Below are positions 9,224 through 19,400 of a DNA stretch of 53,057 nt, one piece after another. Position 1 is the stretch's first letter. Each line of letters opens with the position of its first letter. A program made the position numbers and the translations under genes. The stretch spans positions 1 to 53,057 of the forward strand of contig JAEUQE010000030.1 in assembly GCA_016789785.1 (NCBI GenBank). The letters run 5' to 3'. The notes under the pieces were generated by a model. It ran no database searches and was not told the origin of the DNA. It worked only from the letters and a program-made list of their open reading frames with translations. Origin of the DNA: Bryobacterales bacterium. GTDB lineage: Bacteria > Acidobacteriota > Terriglobia > Bryobacterales > Bryobacteraceae.

Positions 9224-12154
9224 ATGCCAACAAGAAAGGACAAAGGACCATCTGGTGGGCGCACGAACGGGCACTCCAGCTATTACTACGTCCAGGGAAA
9301 GCAGATCCACGTGTCCAAACGCGACGATCTTGTCGCGGTAAGTTTTCACTCCCGAGCCCCCGTGGAGAAGATCCGGGCCTTTGCGGCCAGCCCCATGCCC
9401 GGCCTCGAGCAGAGTAGTGAATTTCAGGAGATGCAAGGTGAGACGCTCCGCATCTTCAAGGTGGCCCCAAGCCGTTCGGCGGACGCGGCCAGGCTCACCG
9501 CCGGACTCCGCGGCCAGGAAAATGTTGAGAAGGTTGGGGACGTCTACGTCAGTGACTCCGGCAGCCCGCTGGTGCTCACCGACGAACTCGCAGTGAAGTT
9601 CAAGCCCGAAATGACATCGGATGAGATCGAGACGCTTCGCCAGAGCTATGACATGGAAGCCGCCGAGCCGCTGGGATTTAGCGAGAATGCCTTCCTGGTC
9701 CGCCTCAAGCCGGATGCCGCGAAGTCGGCGCTCGACATCGCCAACGAACTCGTCGAGAGCGGCCAGGCGGTCTACGCGAATCCGAACTGGATCGAATACT
9801 TGCCGCATCGCATCGTCGCGGAGATGCCCGTGGAGACGGCGCTCCGGCATGCGGTCAACGATCCGCTCTATCCGAATCAATGGCACCTCGAGAATACGGG
9901 CCAGGGTGGCGGGTTGGTGGACGCCGACGTCGACGCCCACACCGCCTGGCACACCACTATGGGTAGTCCGAACATCACGGTCGCGATCGTGGACGCAGGA
10001 ATCGACACGAGCCACGAGGATCTGAATAGCCCTGGAAAGATCGTGTTTCCGATCGATCTCGATGTTGATCCGCCTGACAACAATCCCTTCGGAGACGCTC
10101 ACGGTACTGCCTGCGCAGGTGTTGCGGTCGCGACGCAGAATAACGCCCGAGGGGTTTCCGGCGTCGCCCCTGGCTCCCGCCTGATGCCGATCAAGGCCGC
10201 TGCGGGTGCCACCAGCGACCAGATTCGCCTCGCACGAGCCTTTCAATACCTCGCCGATCGCGGCGCCGATGTCGCCAGTTGCAGCCTCGGTCCCGACGGC
10301 GTGCCGTGGATCATGCGCGAGTGGATGCAGGAGGCGATCGACTATGCGACCACCTATGGCCGCAGGGGCCGGGGCTGCCCGATCTTCTGGGCCGGCGGCA
10401 ACGGAAACGAGAGCATCTCCACCGATCAAGTCGTCAGTTACGAGCGAACCATCGCGGTTGGCGCCTGCAACAATCTCGACCGGCGCTCTGCTTACAGTGA
10501 CTTCGGTCCTGAGTTGGATATGGTGGCGCCAAGCAGTGACGATCCGCCACCGCAAGGCACAGGAACTCGCCGCATCACCACGACAACCAACACGGGCGCC
10601 GGCTCGGCCAAGGTCGATCCCTCCCGAAACTACATTGATATATTCGGCGGTACGTCTTCCGCATCGCCTCTGGCCGCCGGAATCGGCGCGCTCGTGCTCA
10701 GCATCAACAACAACCTCTCCTGGGAGGAAGTGCGGCAGATTCTGATCGACTCCGCCAAGAAGATCGACTCCGCCGCCCACCCCTATCTGCCAGCGCCCTT
10801 GGGCCGGCCTCCAGGCACGCGCAACGATCTCTATGGATATGGCAAGGTCAACGCCCGCCGTGCCGTCGAGCTCGCACGGGCAGGGTCCAACCGGGACCTC
10901 TTTATCCGCGACACGCTCGCCGACACAGGCAACGTGCCTCAACCCGCCTGGGGTTTCTGGGACAGCCCCGATATCTGGATTCGTAACATCGACGACGGCG
11001 GAACAGTACATCAGGACACGATTCGCGGCCAGGACAATTACTTCCACGCCAGAATCTGGAACCGCGGATCCCGCGCCTCCCTGCCCTGCTGGGTGCGTTT
11101 CTATGTCACCTCATGGGCACACACGGAGTTCCGTTATCCCTACGACTTCAAACCCGACACCACGACGGCGGTCGCTGGCGGCACTCCCGGAAATCTGCGC
11201 CCAAGAAACCAGTTCCCCGCCCCCGGCACTTACCTGCTTGGAGTCCAGCGGATCGAATCCATTCCTGCTGGCGGCAACGCGATTGCGAAGATCCGATGGG
11301 AAAGGGCACTCATCCCGCCGGCCGCCAACTGGCACCCCTGCCTGCTGGTGGAGATCTCTCCTCATGACGGACCCGCTGCGTCCGGCGTGTATGTATGGGA
11401 GAACAACAACCTGGGACAGAAGAACATTTCGATCGTAAATGCCCGGCGTGGCGAATTCCTGAAATTCCCCTACCGTTTCGGGCATGCGCTGACCAAGGAT
11501 CCCTTTGTCACTCTGAGTATTCAGAAGACAAAGGTTCCGCAGAACTGGCAGGTCTTCGTGGACATGAAGCAACCGAAGATGGTGGAAGAGATTGCCGGGC
11601 TGGCTGGCATCGTAATGCCGGCAGTGCCCGTCGACATCTTCACTCCCGTCATCCCGCTGCCTCTGCCATCGCCCGGCGCCTCAGTCCGGCCTTGGCGGCT
11701 CACCTTCCTGGACGAAGCCCGGATCGCGATTGGAGGCACACTTCCTCCAGGCGAGACCCGCAGCGAGCAGGAAGGCGTCCTATTCACCTTCCCTCGCGGC
11801 TCGTCTCTCGAAGTGGGAACCGGACGCATGGCCGACTTGGTCTCCGAAGAGCCGCTTCCGGTCGAGGAGATTGGCAGCGAAGAAGGGGAGCCAGAGCGCG
11901 CACCGCGGCCTGTCCGCCCAGCATTCAGCATCGCCGCCGTTGACGGCATCCCAGTGCTGGCGCTGCATCCAGTCACCAAAACCACCTCCATCAAGGTGCC
12001 GATGGCCCGGCCGGCCGTCCACGAGTCTGTTCTCCAGATCCGCGTGCCGGACAATGCCGTTCCTGGGGAAAGCTATGTCTTCGACATTGCTGAACGTAAC
12101 TCCAAGGGACAGCTTGTAGGCGGTGTTCGCCTGCAGGTGAACGTAGTGGCATAA
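9224..12154 (+). CDS. S8 subtilisin-family protease with prodomain and long C-terminal module
   Basis: 976 residues behind a strong AAGGAGG site (about 9208-9214). Residues about 120-205 resemble the fervidolysin-type prodomain (LAVKFKPEMTSDEIE, then AVYANPNW). The catalytic domain shows the full triad: Asp257 in AIVDAGIDTSHED, His293 in DAHGTACAGV, Ser478 in GGTSSASPLAAG, with the oxyanion Asn in AGGNGN. From about residue 555 to the end lies a roughly 420-residue beta-rich module that is also found on the neighbouring M14 carboxypeptidase. No signal peptide or Tat motif is visible; the start is hydrophilic (MPTRKDKGPSGGRTNG). That is unusual for a subtilase with a prodomain, so the export route or place of action is open. 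First gene of a plus-strand cluster. Confidence 0.93.
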   Translation: MPTRKDKGPSGGRTNGHSSYYYVQGKQIHVSKRDDLVAVSFHSRAPVEKIRAFAASPMPGLEQSSEFQEMQGETLRIFKVAPSRSADAARLTAGLRGQENVEKVGDVYVSDSGSPLVLTDELAVKFKPEMTSDEIETLRQSYDMEAAEPLGFSENAFLVRLKPDAAKSALDIANELVESGQAVYANPNWIEYLPHRIVAEMPVETALRHAVNDPLYPNQWHLENTGQGGGLVDADVDAHTAWHTTMGSPNITVAIVDAGIDTSHEDLNSPGKIVFPIDLDVDPPDNNPFGDAHGTACAGVAVATQNNARGVSGVAPGSRLMPIKAAAGATSDQIRLARAFQYLADRGADVASCSLGPDGVPWIMREWMQEAIDYATTYGRRGRGCPIFWAGGNGNESISTDQVVSYERTIAVGACNNLDRRSAYSDFGPELDMVAPSSDDPPPQGTGTRRITTTTNTGAGSAKVDPSRNYIDIFGGTSSASPLAAGIGALVLSINNNLSWEEVRQILIDSAKKIDSAAHPYLPAPLGRPPGTRNDLYGYGKVNARRAVELARAGSNRDLFIRDTLADTGNVPQPAWGFWDSPDIWIRNIDDGGTVHQDTIRGQDNYFHARIWNRGSRASLPCWVRFYVTSWAHTEFRYPYDFKPDTTTAVAGGTPGNLRPRNQFPAPGTYLLGVQRIESIPAGGNAIAKIRWERALIPPAANWHPCLLVEISPHDGPAASGVYVWENNNLGQKNISIVNARRGEFLKFPYRFGHALTKDPFVTLSIQKTKVPQNWQVFVDMKQPKMVEEIAGLAGIVMPAVPVDIFTPVIPLPLPSPGASVRPWRLTFLDEARIAIGGTLPPGETRSEQEGVLFTFPRGSSLEVGTGRMADLVSEEPLPVEEIGSEEGEPERAPRPVRPAFSIAAVDGIPVLALHPVTKTTSIKVPMARPAVHESVLQIRVPDNAVPGESYVFDIAERNSKGQLVGGVRLQVNVVA

Positions 12155-12175
12155 GCCCGGACACGGGGAGCCAGT

Positions 12176-12201
12176 GTGGGCGTGCGTCGCGGCGCGCCCA
12201 C
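12176..12201 (+). promoter_or_regulatory. Intercistronic hairpin between the two protease genes
   Basis: GTGGGCGTGC (12176-12185) pairs with GCGCGCCCAC (12192-12201) with one G-T wobble and a six-base loop. It stands 21 bases after the subtilase stop and 12 bases before the AAGGAGG of the carboxypeptidase. There is no T-run, so it more likely adjusts mRNA processing or relative expression than terminates transcription (inference). Confidence 0.45.
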
Positions 12202-12229
12202 GCTGCTCCACACAAGGAGGAATCTGAAA

Positions 12230-14695
12230 ATGCCAGTCTATTCTGTCCGCATTACTGCCGGCACGCTCGATGACTTACGGAGCCTTGCCACATTCGCCCT
12301 CGACTTACACGAACGCGCCGCACGCAAGATTGCAGCCGATCGTTTCGAAGTACCCGGCGTGCTCTCCGTGGAGGACATCGCACGAGTAGAACAGGCCGGG
12401 TACCAGGTGGAGCAACTGGACGACCTTTCCCGCACGGGCGTCGAGCGTACTCAGGAAGTGTCCCGCGTCAACCGGTTCGCGGAGCTTCGAGGAGTGGAGG
12501 AGTTCGAACAGCGCTCGGTACTCGGGTATATGACCGCCGATGAAGTGGAGTCCGCACTCATCAATTTCGTGGCGATGAATTCCGGCATCGCTACCTTGAT
12601 CGAGCTTCCGCACCGCACCTGGAACAACCGCGTTTGCCGGGCGGTCCGGCTGCGCGCAGGCGCCAATCCCAATCGTCCCGGGGTCCTCTTCACCGGGAGC
12701 ATGCACGCCCGCGAGTGGGGCGGTTCCGACATCTGCATCGCGTTCCTCTCGAATCTCGCGCAGGCCTACCGCAACAACACCCAGCTTGTTTACGGCGGAA
12801 AGATATTCACCTCGGCGCAAGTGCGCACGATCCTGGAGAACCTGGATATCTTTGTGTTCCCCGATGTCAATCCCGACGGCAAGCAATATAGTCAGACTTA
12901 CAATCCCAATTCCGGCCAGTCCCAGAGTTTCTGGTGGCGTAAGAACCGGAATCCGAACGCGGCGGCGGGTGGCGTATCTCCGGGCGTGGACCTGAACCGT
13001 AACTTTGACTTTCTGTGGAGCAGCGGCATTGGCACATCCGCGGCGGCATCGAGCGGCGTCTACAAGGGCACCGCGGCGTTCTCCGAACCCGAAACCCGCA
13101 ACGTGCGCTACCTGTTCGATACGTTTCCGAGTATCGGTTACTTTACCGACATCCATAGCTTCGGGCGTCTGTTACTTTATAGCTGGGGCGACGATGATAA
13201 TCAATCCACGAATTCGGCACAGAATTTCCGGAATCCTGTCTACGATGGAAGCCGGGGAATACCCAGCGACAGCGCGTACCGGGAGTTCGTCCCAACCCTG
13301 GACCAGAACACCATGGTCAGTCTCGCCCACCGGATGAACGCCGCACTTTCGGCTGTTCGCGGGACGTCGTACCAGGTGCAACAGGCCGTGGGCCTCTATC
13401 CGACCTCCGGCACCTCCGACGACTATGCATTCAGCCGCCACATCGTCAACGGGCTCAACCGCAAGATCTACGCCTTCACCATCGAGTTCGGCGATGAATT
13501 CGTGCCGGCCTTCCAGGAGATGCGGCAGGTGATCAACGAAGTCTGCGCCGCGTTGACGGAGCTTTGCTGGAGTGTGAACAGTGATGTCTTCGTTCGCGAC
13601 AATCCGGCTGATTCCGGCGTGATGCCCAGCACGGGGGACTTCTGGAACAGCCCGGATGTGTGGGTGCGGAACGCGGACGATCACGTGGTTTCGCATCAGG
13701 ACACGATCCGTGGACGTGACAACTGGTTGTATGTTCGAGTTACCAATCGAGGTGCGGCCGAGGCCCGTGAGGTCAAGGTGCGCGTCTACATTGCGAACTT
13801 CGCGGCGTCGCAGTTTCTATTTCCGAACGATTGGATTCCGAGGAACCCATCCGGAAGCGGCAGTCTTGGCGCGCCGGGCACCTACCTGGTGGGTGAGGTG
13901 GACGTTGCCTCGCTCGCGGCGGGCGCAACGCACATTGTCAGAACACGCTGGCCTGCCTCCCTTATTCCCCCTGCCACAAACTGGCATCCGTGCATCCTGG
14001 TGGAGGTGTCTCCCAACGACGGCAATCTCGTGGTGGGGGGCAACGTCTGGCACAACAACAATCTCGGCCAGAAGAACATCACCATCATCAATGCCCGCAG
14101 GGGCGACATGGTGGAGTTTCCGTTCTTTGCGGGCTCGAAGTTTGTTGCCGCCGGCCTGATGGAACTTGCCGTCAGCCGGAAGGGAGTGCCTCGAAACGCA
14201 AGCGTGTATCTCGACGTGAAGGACCCGGCGATTCTCGCGGCACTGAAACCGGTCCTTGCCGGCTATCCAACCGGCGCCGCGGTCGCGACGCTGGTCAGCC
14301 CGGCAACGGTTGCGATTCCGAAGCCTGGCATGCCGGCCCGTGGCGTGGCAGTGCGCGACGCTGAAGACAGCCTCGTGCTGCATCTGCCGGCGAGCACGAA
14401 GGTCGAGTTCCTCGCACCTACAATGTCGGGAGCCCTGCTTCCGGCGGGGAAGATCGCGGCCACTGGTTTCGAAATTGCCGAGATTTCCGGTAAGTCCGTT
14501 CTCGCACTTACTCCGTTGAAGCAGGGCCGGCTGCGCCTTCCCGTCAAGGCGGGTGAGATGCGGCCCCTCAGCTTGAAAGTAGCCGTACCGCGGAATGCGG
14601 CTCCCGGCGATAAGTATCAACTGCAGGCCGTCCAGTATGGCAAGGACGGGCGGGCAACCGGTGGCGTGGTTCTCGAAATCAACGTCACCGCGTAA
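12230..14695 (+). CDS. M14 zinc carboxypeptidase with duplicated N-module and subtilase-shared C-module
   Basis: 821 residues, ATG 12230 behind AAGGAGG (12214-12220). Zinc ligands are His159 and Glu162 (MHAREWGG) and His309 (DIHSFGR); the catalytic Glu419 sits in FTIEFGD. All are intact, so an active metallocarboxypeptidase is expected. Residues 1-85 form a small N-terminal module that recurs as a free-standing protein two genes on. Residues from about 449 on match the C-terminal module of the preceding subtilase, with shared blocks such as HQDTIRG, LIPPAxNWHPC, NNNLGQKNI and NARRG. Again no signal peptide is seen. It probably acts with the subtilase, which would make ends for the carboxypeptidase to trim (inference). 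Confidence 0.92.
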   Translation: MPVYSVRITAGTLDDLRSLATFALDLHERAARKIAADRFEVPGVLSVEDIARVEQAGYQVEQLDDLSRTGVERTQEVSRVNRFAELRGVEEFEQRSVLGYMTADEVESALINFVAMNSGIATLIELPHRTWNNRVCRAVRLRAGANPNRPGVLFTGSMHAREWGGSDICIAFLSNLAQAYRNNTQLVYGGKIFTSAQVRTILENLDIFVFPDVNPDGKQYSQTYNPNSGQSQSFWWRKNRNPNAAAGGVSPGVDLNRNFDFLWSSGIGTSAAASSGVYKGTAAFSEPETRNVRYLFDTFPSIGYFTDIHSFGRLLLYSWGDDDNQSTNSAQNFRNPVYDGSRGIPSDSAYREFVPTLDQNTMVSLAHRMNAALSAVRGTSYQVQQAVGLYPTSGTSDDYAFSRHIVNGLNRKIYAFTIEFGDEFVPAFQEMRQVINEVCAALTELCWSVNSDVFVRDNPADSGVMPSTGDFWNSPDVWVRNADDHVVSHQDTIRGRDNWLYVRVTNRGAAEAREVKVRVYIANFAASQFLFPNDWIPRNPSGSGSLGAPGTYLVGEVDVASLAAGATHIVRTRWPASLIPPATNWHPCILVEVSPNDGNLVVGGNVWHNNNLGQKNITIINARRGDMVEFPFFAGSKFVAAGLMELAVSRKGVPRNASVYLDVKDPAILAALKPVLAGYPTGAAVATLVSPATVAIPKPGMPARGVAVRDAEDSLVLHLPASTKVEFLAPTMSGALLPAGKIAATGFEIAEISGKSVLALTPLKQGRLRLPVKAGEMRPLSLKVAVPRNAAPGDKYQLQAVQYGKDGRATGGVVLEINVTA

Positions 14696-14720
14696 CCGCA
14701 CGATACGGGAGGATCGCGCA

Positions 14721-14939
14721 GTGGGTCACCACGTGGTTCGGATTCGGGCGTCCACGTGGGATCTGCTGCGCGACCTTCAACGCATCCATGACCTGGATGT
14801 CTTCGGCCGCACCGCGAAACAACTCCCGGATGGCACGTTCGAGATCGAAGGGTACCTCTCTGACGATGAAATCGCGCGTCTGGTCAATGCAGGCTACGGG
14901 TTGGCGGTCAAGGGCGACGGTCCGGCCTCAGCGGAATAG
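14721..14939 (+). CDS. Free-standing 72-residue copy of the carboxypeptidase N-terminal module
   Basis: GTG 14721 with GGGAGG eight bases upstream; 25 bases after the carboxypeptidase stop. The protein (start VGHHVVRIRASTWDLLRDL) parallels residues 1-75 of the M14 protein: HVVRIRASTWDLLRDL against YSVRITAGTLDDLRSL, DGTFEIEGYLSDDEIARLVNAGY against DRFEVPGVLSVEDIARVEQAGY. It ends shortly after the module, so it is a stand-alone domain. A role as chaperone, inhibitor or docking subunit for the peptidases is possible but only inferred. Its last 12 bases overlap the 3' end of the convergent transporter gene. Confidence 0.75.
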   Translation: MGHHVVRIRASTWDLLRDLQRIHDLDVFGRTAKQLPDGTFEIEGYLSDDEIARLVNAGYGLAVKGDGPASAE

Positions 14940-16163
14940 CAGTTGCCGGATCTCCGCAAGGCCCGCGTAGGCGAAGAACAACAGCGCCGCGACGAGCACG
15001 GTATTCAACGGCAGAGTGGCACGAAACCGCGGCCCTACCCAATCTGCGCGGTTATTCATGATGAGCAGTGTCAAGGCGAGCACAGGAAGCAGCATCGCGC
15101 CTGTAAGTCCGAACGCAAGCTGCAGTTGTTTGACGGGCCATCGCACCAGGAGCAACGGCACCGTCGCCAGGAACACGAGAAACGCCCTGTAGGCGGTGGA
15201 TCGCTCAAGGCCGTCCATCGCCGCGGGCGACGGTTTCTGAAGCCGGACAAAGTCGGCGTAGAGATAGGGCAAGCTCTGCCAGACTCCCAATAGCGCGGAG
15301 AACACCGCGGCCCAGAATCCGGCCAGAAAGATCCAATAACCTGCCGGTCCGAGGCTCTTCTCCAATTGCCCGGCGAGTAACATCGCGAGTTCGGCGCCCT
15401 GCCCCCGAACCTGCACCCGGGATCCGATCAGAACCACCGCCATCCCGAAAACACCAATGACCGCATAAGAGAGGAGTAAGTCGAATCTGCATTCCCGCAG
15501 ACCTTCCTGGCCACGCCTTCCCTCCTCGCGGATCCAGTAACCGTAGCTGATCAGCGCCATGGTGCCGCCGATGGCGCCGATCAGTCCGACCACCCAGCGG
15601 CTGCCCGTCGCAGGCAGCGAGGGGATCAGCCCGGTCGCGACCGCACTCCATTCGGGATCGAGCAGGAATGCGGTCAGCACCATGGTGAGGAACATCGCAC
15701 CGACGCAGACCGCCAGGACGCGCTTGAGCATCTCATACCCGCCGAGCAGGATCAGCCCGAGACCGGCGAGGGAATGCACGGCGGCCCACACCCACCGCGA
15801 GGTCTGTGGAGTGCCAAGCGGGAAGATTCCGGTGGCGGCCACACCGCAAGCGCTCGACAGCATTCCTCCGGTCACGAGCGCGAAGAGCAGAAGGTACGCG
15901 AAAAAGAGCCACCGGATCCAGCGCCCGAGCCGCGTAATCCAACCTTCGAGCAACGTCTGCGACGTCGCCATCTGCCAGCGGGCGATGCCCTCTGTAAGGG
16001 TCCACTTGAGTATCACTCCGGCGGGAACCGCCCACAGCACCGCGGTACCGGCTTCGGCGCCGGCAAGACTGCCAGTGAGAATGTCGCCGGCTCCGACACT
16101 GGTCGCCGTCAACAGGATCGCGGGACCGGTCTTACGGAGCAGGTTTGGCCGATTGCCCGGCAT
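14928..16163 (-). CDS. Nramp-family-like divalent metal transporter with altered metal-binding motifs
   Basis: 411 residues with about eleven hydrophobic segments and the N-terminal G-P-A-I-L-L-T entry into TM1 typical of Nramp proteins. The signature D-P-G-N of TM1 is replaced by G-A-G-D (SVGAGDILTG), and the M-P-H of TM6 by I-S-Y-G (GTMALISYGYW). It therefore belongs to a divergent branch, and the ion (Mn, Fe, Mg or another) cannot be predicted from the usual rules. The 254 bases upstream of it hold no gene I can support. Confidence 0.8.
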   Translation of the reverse strand: MPGNRPNLLRKTGPAILLTATSVGAGDILTGSLAGAEAGTAVLWAVPAGVILKWTLTEGIARWQMATSQTLLEGWITRLGRWIRWLFFAYLLLFALVTGGMLSSACGVAATGIFPLGTPQTSRWVWAAVHSLAGLGLILLGGYEMLKRVLAVCVGAMFLTMVLTAFLLDPEWSAVATGLIPSLPATGSRWVVGLIGAIGGTMALISYGYWIREEGRRGQEGLRECRFDLLLSYAVIGVFGMAVVLIGSRVQVRGQGAELAMLLAGQLEKSLGPAGYWIFLAGFWAAVFSALLGVWQSLPYLYADFVRLQKPSPAAMDGLERSTAYRAFLVFLATVPLLLVRWPVKQLQLAFGLTGAMLLPVLALTLLIMNNRADWVGPRFRATLPLNTVLVAALLFFAYAGLAEIRQLLFR

Positions 16164-16417
16164 CCGGACAGTGTATCAGTGTGCGAGAATCTTGCACCCC
16201 ACAAGTGATTTTCCAATCCTCTGCTGCGCTTGGCGCGGCGCGTGACAGCCTACGGTACGTTCTTCGGCAACCACGGGAAAACGCCCATCAAGGCCAAGCG
16301 GGCGCGCCGCAACAGGAGCGCTAATGTTCCTGCGGCCGCAACCCGGCGCTGAGGCGGATCGACTTCCGGAATGCCGAGGGCAACCCCGCTGGGCCTGGCC
16401 CCGTTGGGAGGCTGGCG

Positions 16418-19400
16418 TTATCGCGTAGCCTGGAAGTCCTTGATGAAAAACTTCGTCGCATTGGTCGAAAAACCGAACTTACCGGTCATCCCGGCGGGCA
16501 CCGCCACGGGTTCGGCCTTCCAAGCGGGATTGTCCAGACTCAGTTGCACGCTCTCGGCCTGTATGTTCAGCCGGACCGTAGCGCTCGCGAGATCCTTAAT
16601 CCGGTGCTTCTGGTCCTTACTCTTTCCCTTGCCATTCTGCACCACCGTGACATTCAATTCACGATTATTCAGCTCCCAACGCACAAAGTTCTGGAAATCC
16701 TTGAAATGTGTCAGCCATGTCATGTTCCGGCGCATTTCCCAATCGACGGTGAAACGGATGGTGCCGGTAAACGCACCGCCATTGACGAAGACGTAGGGAA
16801 CATTGGCCGGTGGCGACGCGAATCCGTCGCCGCGGTCGGTGAAGGTAACTCCACCCTCCCAAACTGACACGGGTGCGACAGGCTTCGGCGCGGCAGGCAC
16901 GGCGATCACCTCGAGTTGGAGATTCACATCGTGGGCGCGTCCGCTCTCCACTACCACACGCACGGTCCTCGGACGGAACCCGTTGGCGGTTGCGGTGAAT
17001 TCGTAGGGTCCCGGCGCGAGTTGGACCTCGCCGGCGGTGACCGCCCGCTCCGCACCGCCAGCTTCGAGACGACGAGCGACGACGCGCGCGTTGTTCGGAG
17101 CGTAAGTAAGCCGAACCGTACCTTGAAGTAAGTCGAGCCTTGTGTCCGCGCGGCCCAGGCTCAGAGTATCTCCGGCCACGAGTCTCTTGTCGAAAGTGCG
17201 GGACCTGTAACCCTGCTTGGCGATTTCGAAACGGTGATCGCCGGGCTCCAGAGTCTTCGATTCGAAACGCCCGTTGGCGTCCGTTTCTCCAAGGGTCCTG
17301 CCATCCACCCGGATCTGATAGCCGGCCCCATCGGTTTGTACCTGTAGAGTGGCAAGCTTGGGAAGCGGCACTAACTCGAACTTCACGTTTTGCGTCTTAC
17401 CCGCGGCAATCGTCGCTTCCTGCTCGGGCACGGACTGATAACCATCCTTCTGCACGCGAATACGCTGCTTGCCGGGAGGAATGCGCCAGATGGAAAGCTG
17501 GCGGCCCATGGTCGGTCCCCAGAACCTACCGTTCAGGAACACCTGCACGCGGTCGACGTTTGATGTAATCGTGAGCAGAGGCATTCCCAGCGGCCGGAGC
17601 CACAGAATCATCACGTCGGACTCGCGCACGCCAATCTGCTGCTCCACCTTCTGGGTGGCATCGATCTGAATCCGCATCTTCCGCTCGCCGTCCGCAAGCG
17701 GCAGTGCCTCAATCAGCGGGAGCTTTCCGGCGGGCTGCTCATCGACGAAAACCTCACCGGCTGGCGCACTCGACATCAATCGCCAACCCGTCGCTTGCCG
17801 GGCCATCACCACGGCGTCGACCCATGCCGGACGCACCGCCGGAGGCAGCGTGACCACGCGCCCCGCGACCTCGAAGTTGAGCACTTCCTTCATGCCCTGA
17901 TTGGTGATCTCAAGCACGTGTTTGCCGTCGGTGAGATTGTCCAATGGGCCGCCACCGGCTTGCACGTCGGCAACCGCCTGGCCATCCAGTTTGAACTGCA
18001 GCGGCAACTCCGAAATGACCCGCAATGACGGCACCAGGGGCTTAGCCGGTTCCACGGGCTTCGGCGGTTCCGGGGAAGGTGCGGGCTGCGAAGGAGATGG
18101 TTTCTGCCCACTGTTCTTCAGCGAGTTGATCAACTCCGGGCTCACACCCGCCAGGACGGCCACCACACCGGCCAGCACCAGCCACTTGGGCGAAAACGGC
18201 AACGCTGACGCCTTCTTTGCGCTGCGCTGCGCTGCCGGGGGAGAAGTTGGAGGAACGCTGCTCCCGGCGGTTGGCGGAGGTGGAGTTGAAGACACCTCGG
18301 ATTGCGATACCTTACTGCCCGATGCCTTGATACCCGATGCCTTGGGCTTCGATGCCTCGGGAGCCGATGCAACCGGCGGCGGCGTGGCCGGCTTCTTCGA
18401 CGCTGGCTTCGGCTCGTTTACAGGTTGTGGCGGCACAGGTTGCAGCGATACGGGCGGCGAGGTCACCGCCGGCATCGACGCAACCGTCGGAATCGACGCA
18501 GGCGGCGGGCTCAGCAGCGGATCGCCAGCAAACGGATTCGGCGCCGGGGCAGGCGGCCTCTGCGGCGGTGTCAACACGGGCGCAGGCACCGGCACCGTAC
18601 GCTGATGCGCCTCAATCCGGCCCAGCGTACCGTCGCGGCCAATATCAGGCTCCAGCCATCGCAACTGCCGCAGCAGAGGCTCGGTGAGCGGATGATAGTT
18701 ATCCAGCGAATCTGCCTCAATCAGCAGTTTGGCCGCCGCCTTCGGGTCACGGTCATAGCAATCCAACGCCTCGCGGACGCGCCGCGTCGCTTCGGTCTGC
18801 TCTTCCAGCGCGAAGTGCCGCGCGCGTTCGATGAAGTGACGCCAGTGGTCGAGGTTGGGAGCGTTCGGCGCCTGCCGCGCGATTTCACGCAGCGCCGATT
18901 CCGCGCCAATGTAGTCCTCGGAAGCCCACAACTCCTGGAGCCGGTCCAGTTTGGCCTCAATGCTCTCTTCCCACTCCTGCTCAGCGAGTTTCACGCCAAC
19001 CAGTTTCTGTTGCTGTGCTGCCTCTTCCAGTCCGGGCGAAATCCGCGCTGCCAGTTCCCATTCCATCAACGCATTGCGGTACAGGCCCTTTTGCTCCATC
19101 AGACGGGCAGTGTCCGTGATGCGGCCCAGTGTACTTCGCAACTCGCGCGTGGTTTGAAAGCTCGCTGCTTCGATATCGACGCGATGCACGAGGAACCGGT
19201 TTGCCTTGGGCCACCGTTCCAGCGCCCGGTCGCACAGGGTCTCGCCATCCGCGAACGATTTCTTCGCGATCGCATCGGCAAGACGCCGTTCCGCCTCATG
19301 CATCAGGCGTAACTCAAGATCCAGTTGCTCCTGCAAAGCGCGAGTGTCGCTATCCGGAATGCCGAGATCCTGCTCCAACTGCAGCAGGTCATTCACGCAC

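Noticed and set aside
9140..11047. Open frame of 635 codons on the minus strand
   Set aside because: Antisense to the subtilase whose catalytic triad is intact; no ribosome site or motif.
16220..16417. Short basic open frames between the transporter and the TPR/PEGA gene
   Set aside because: No ribosome site with a believable protein; could be transposase debris but nothing is recognisable.
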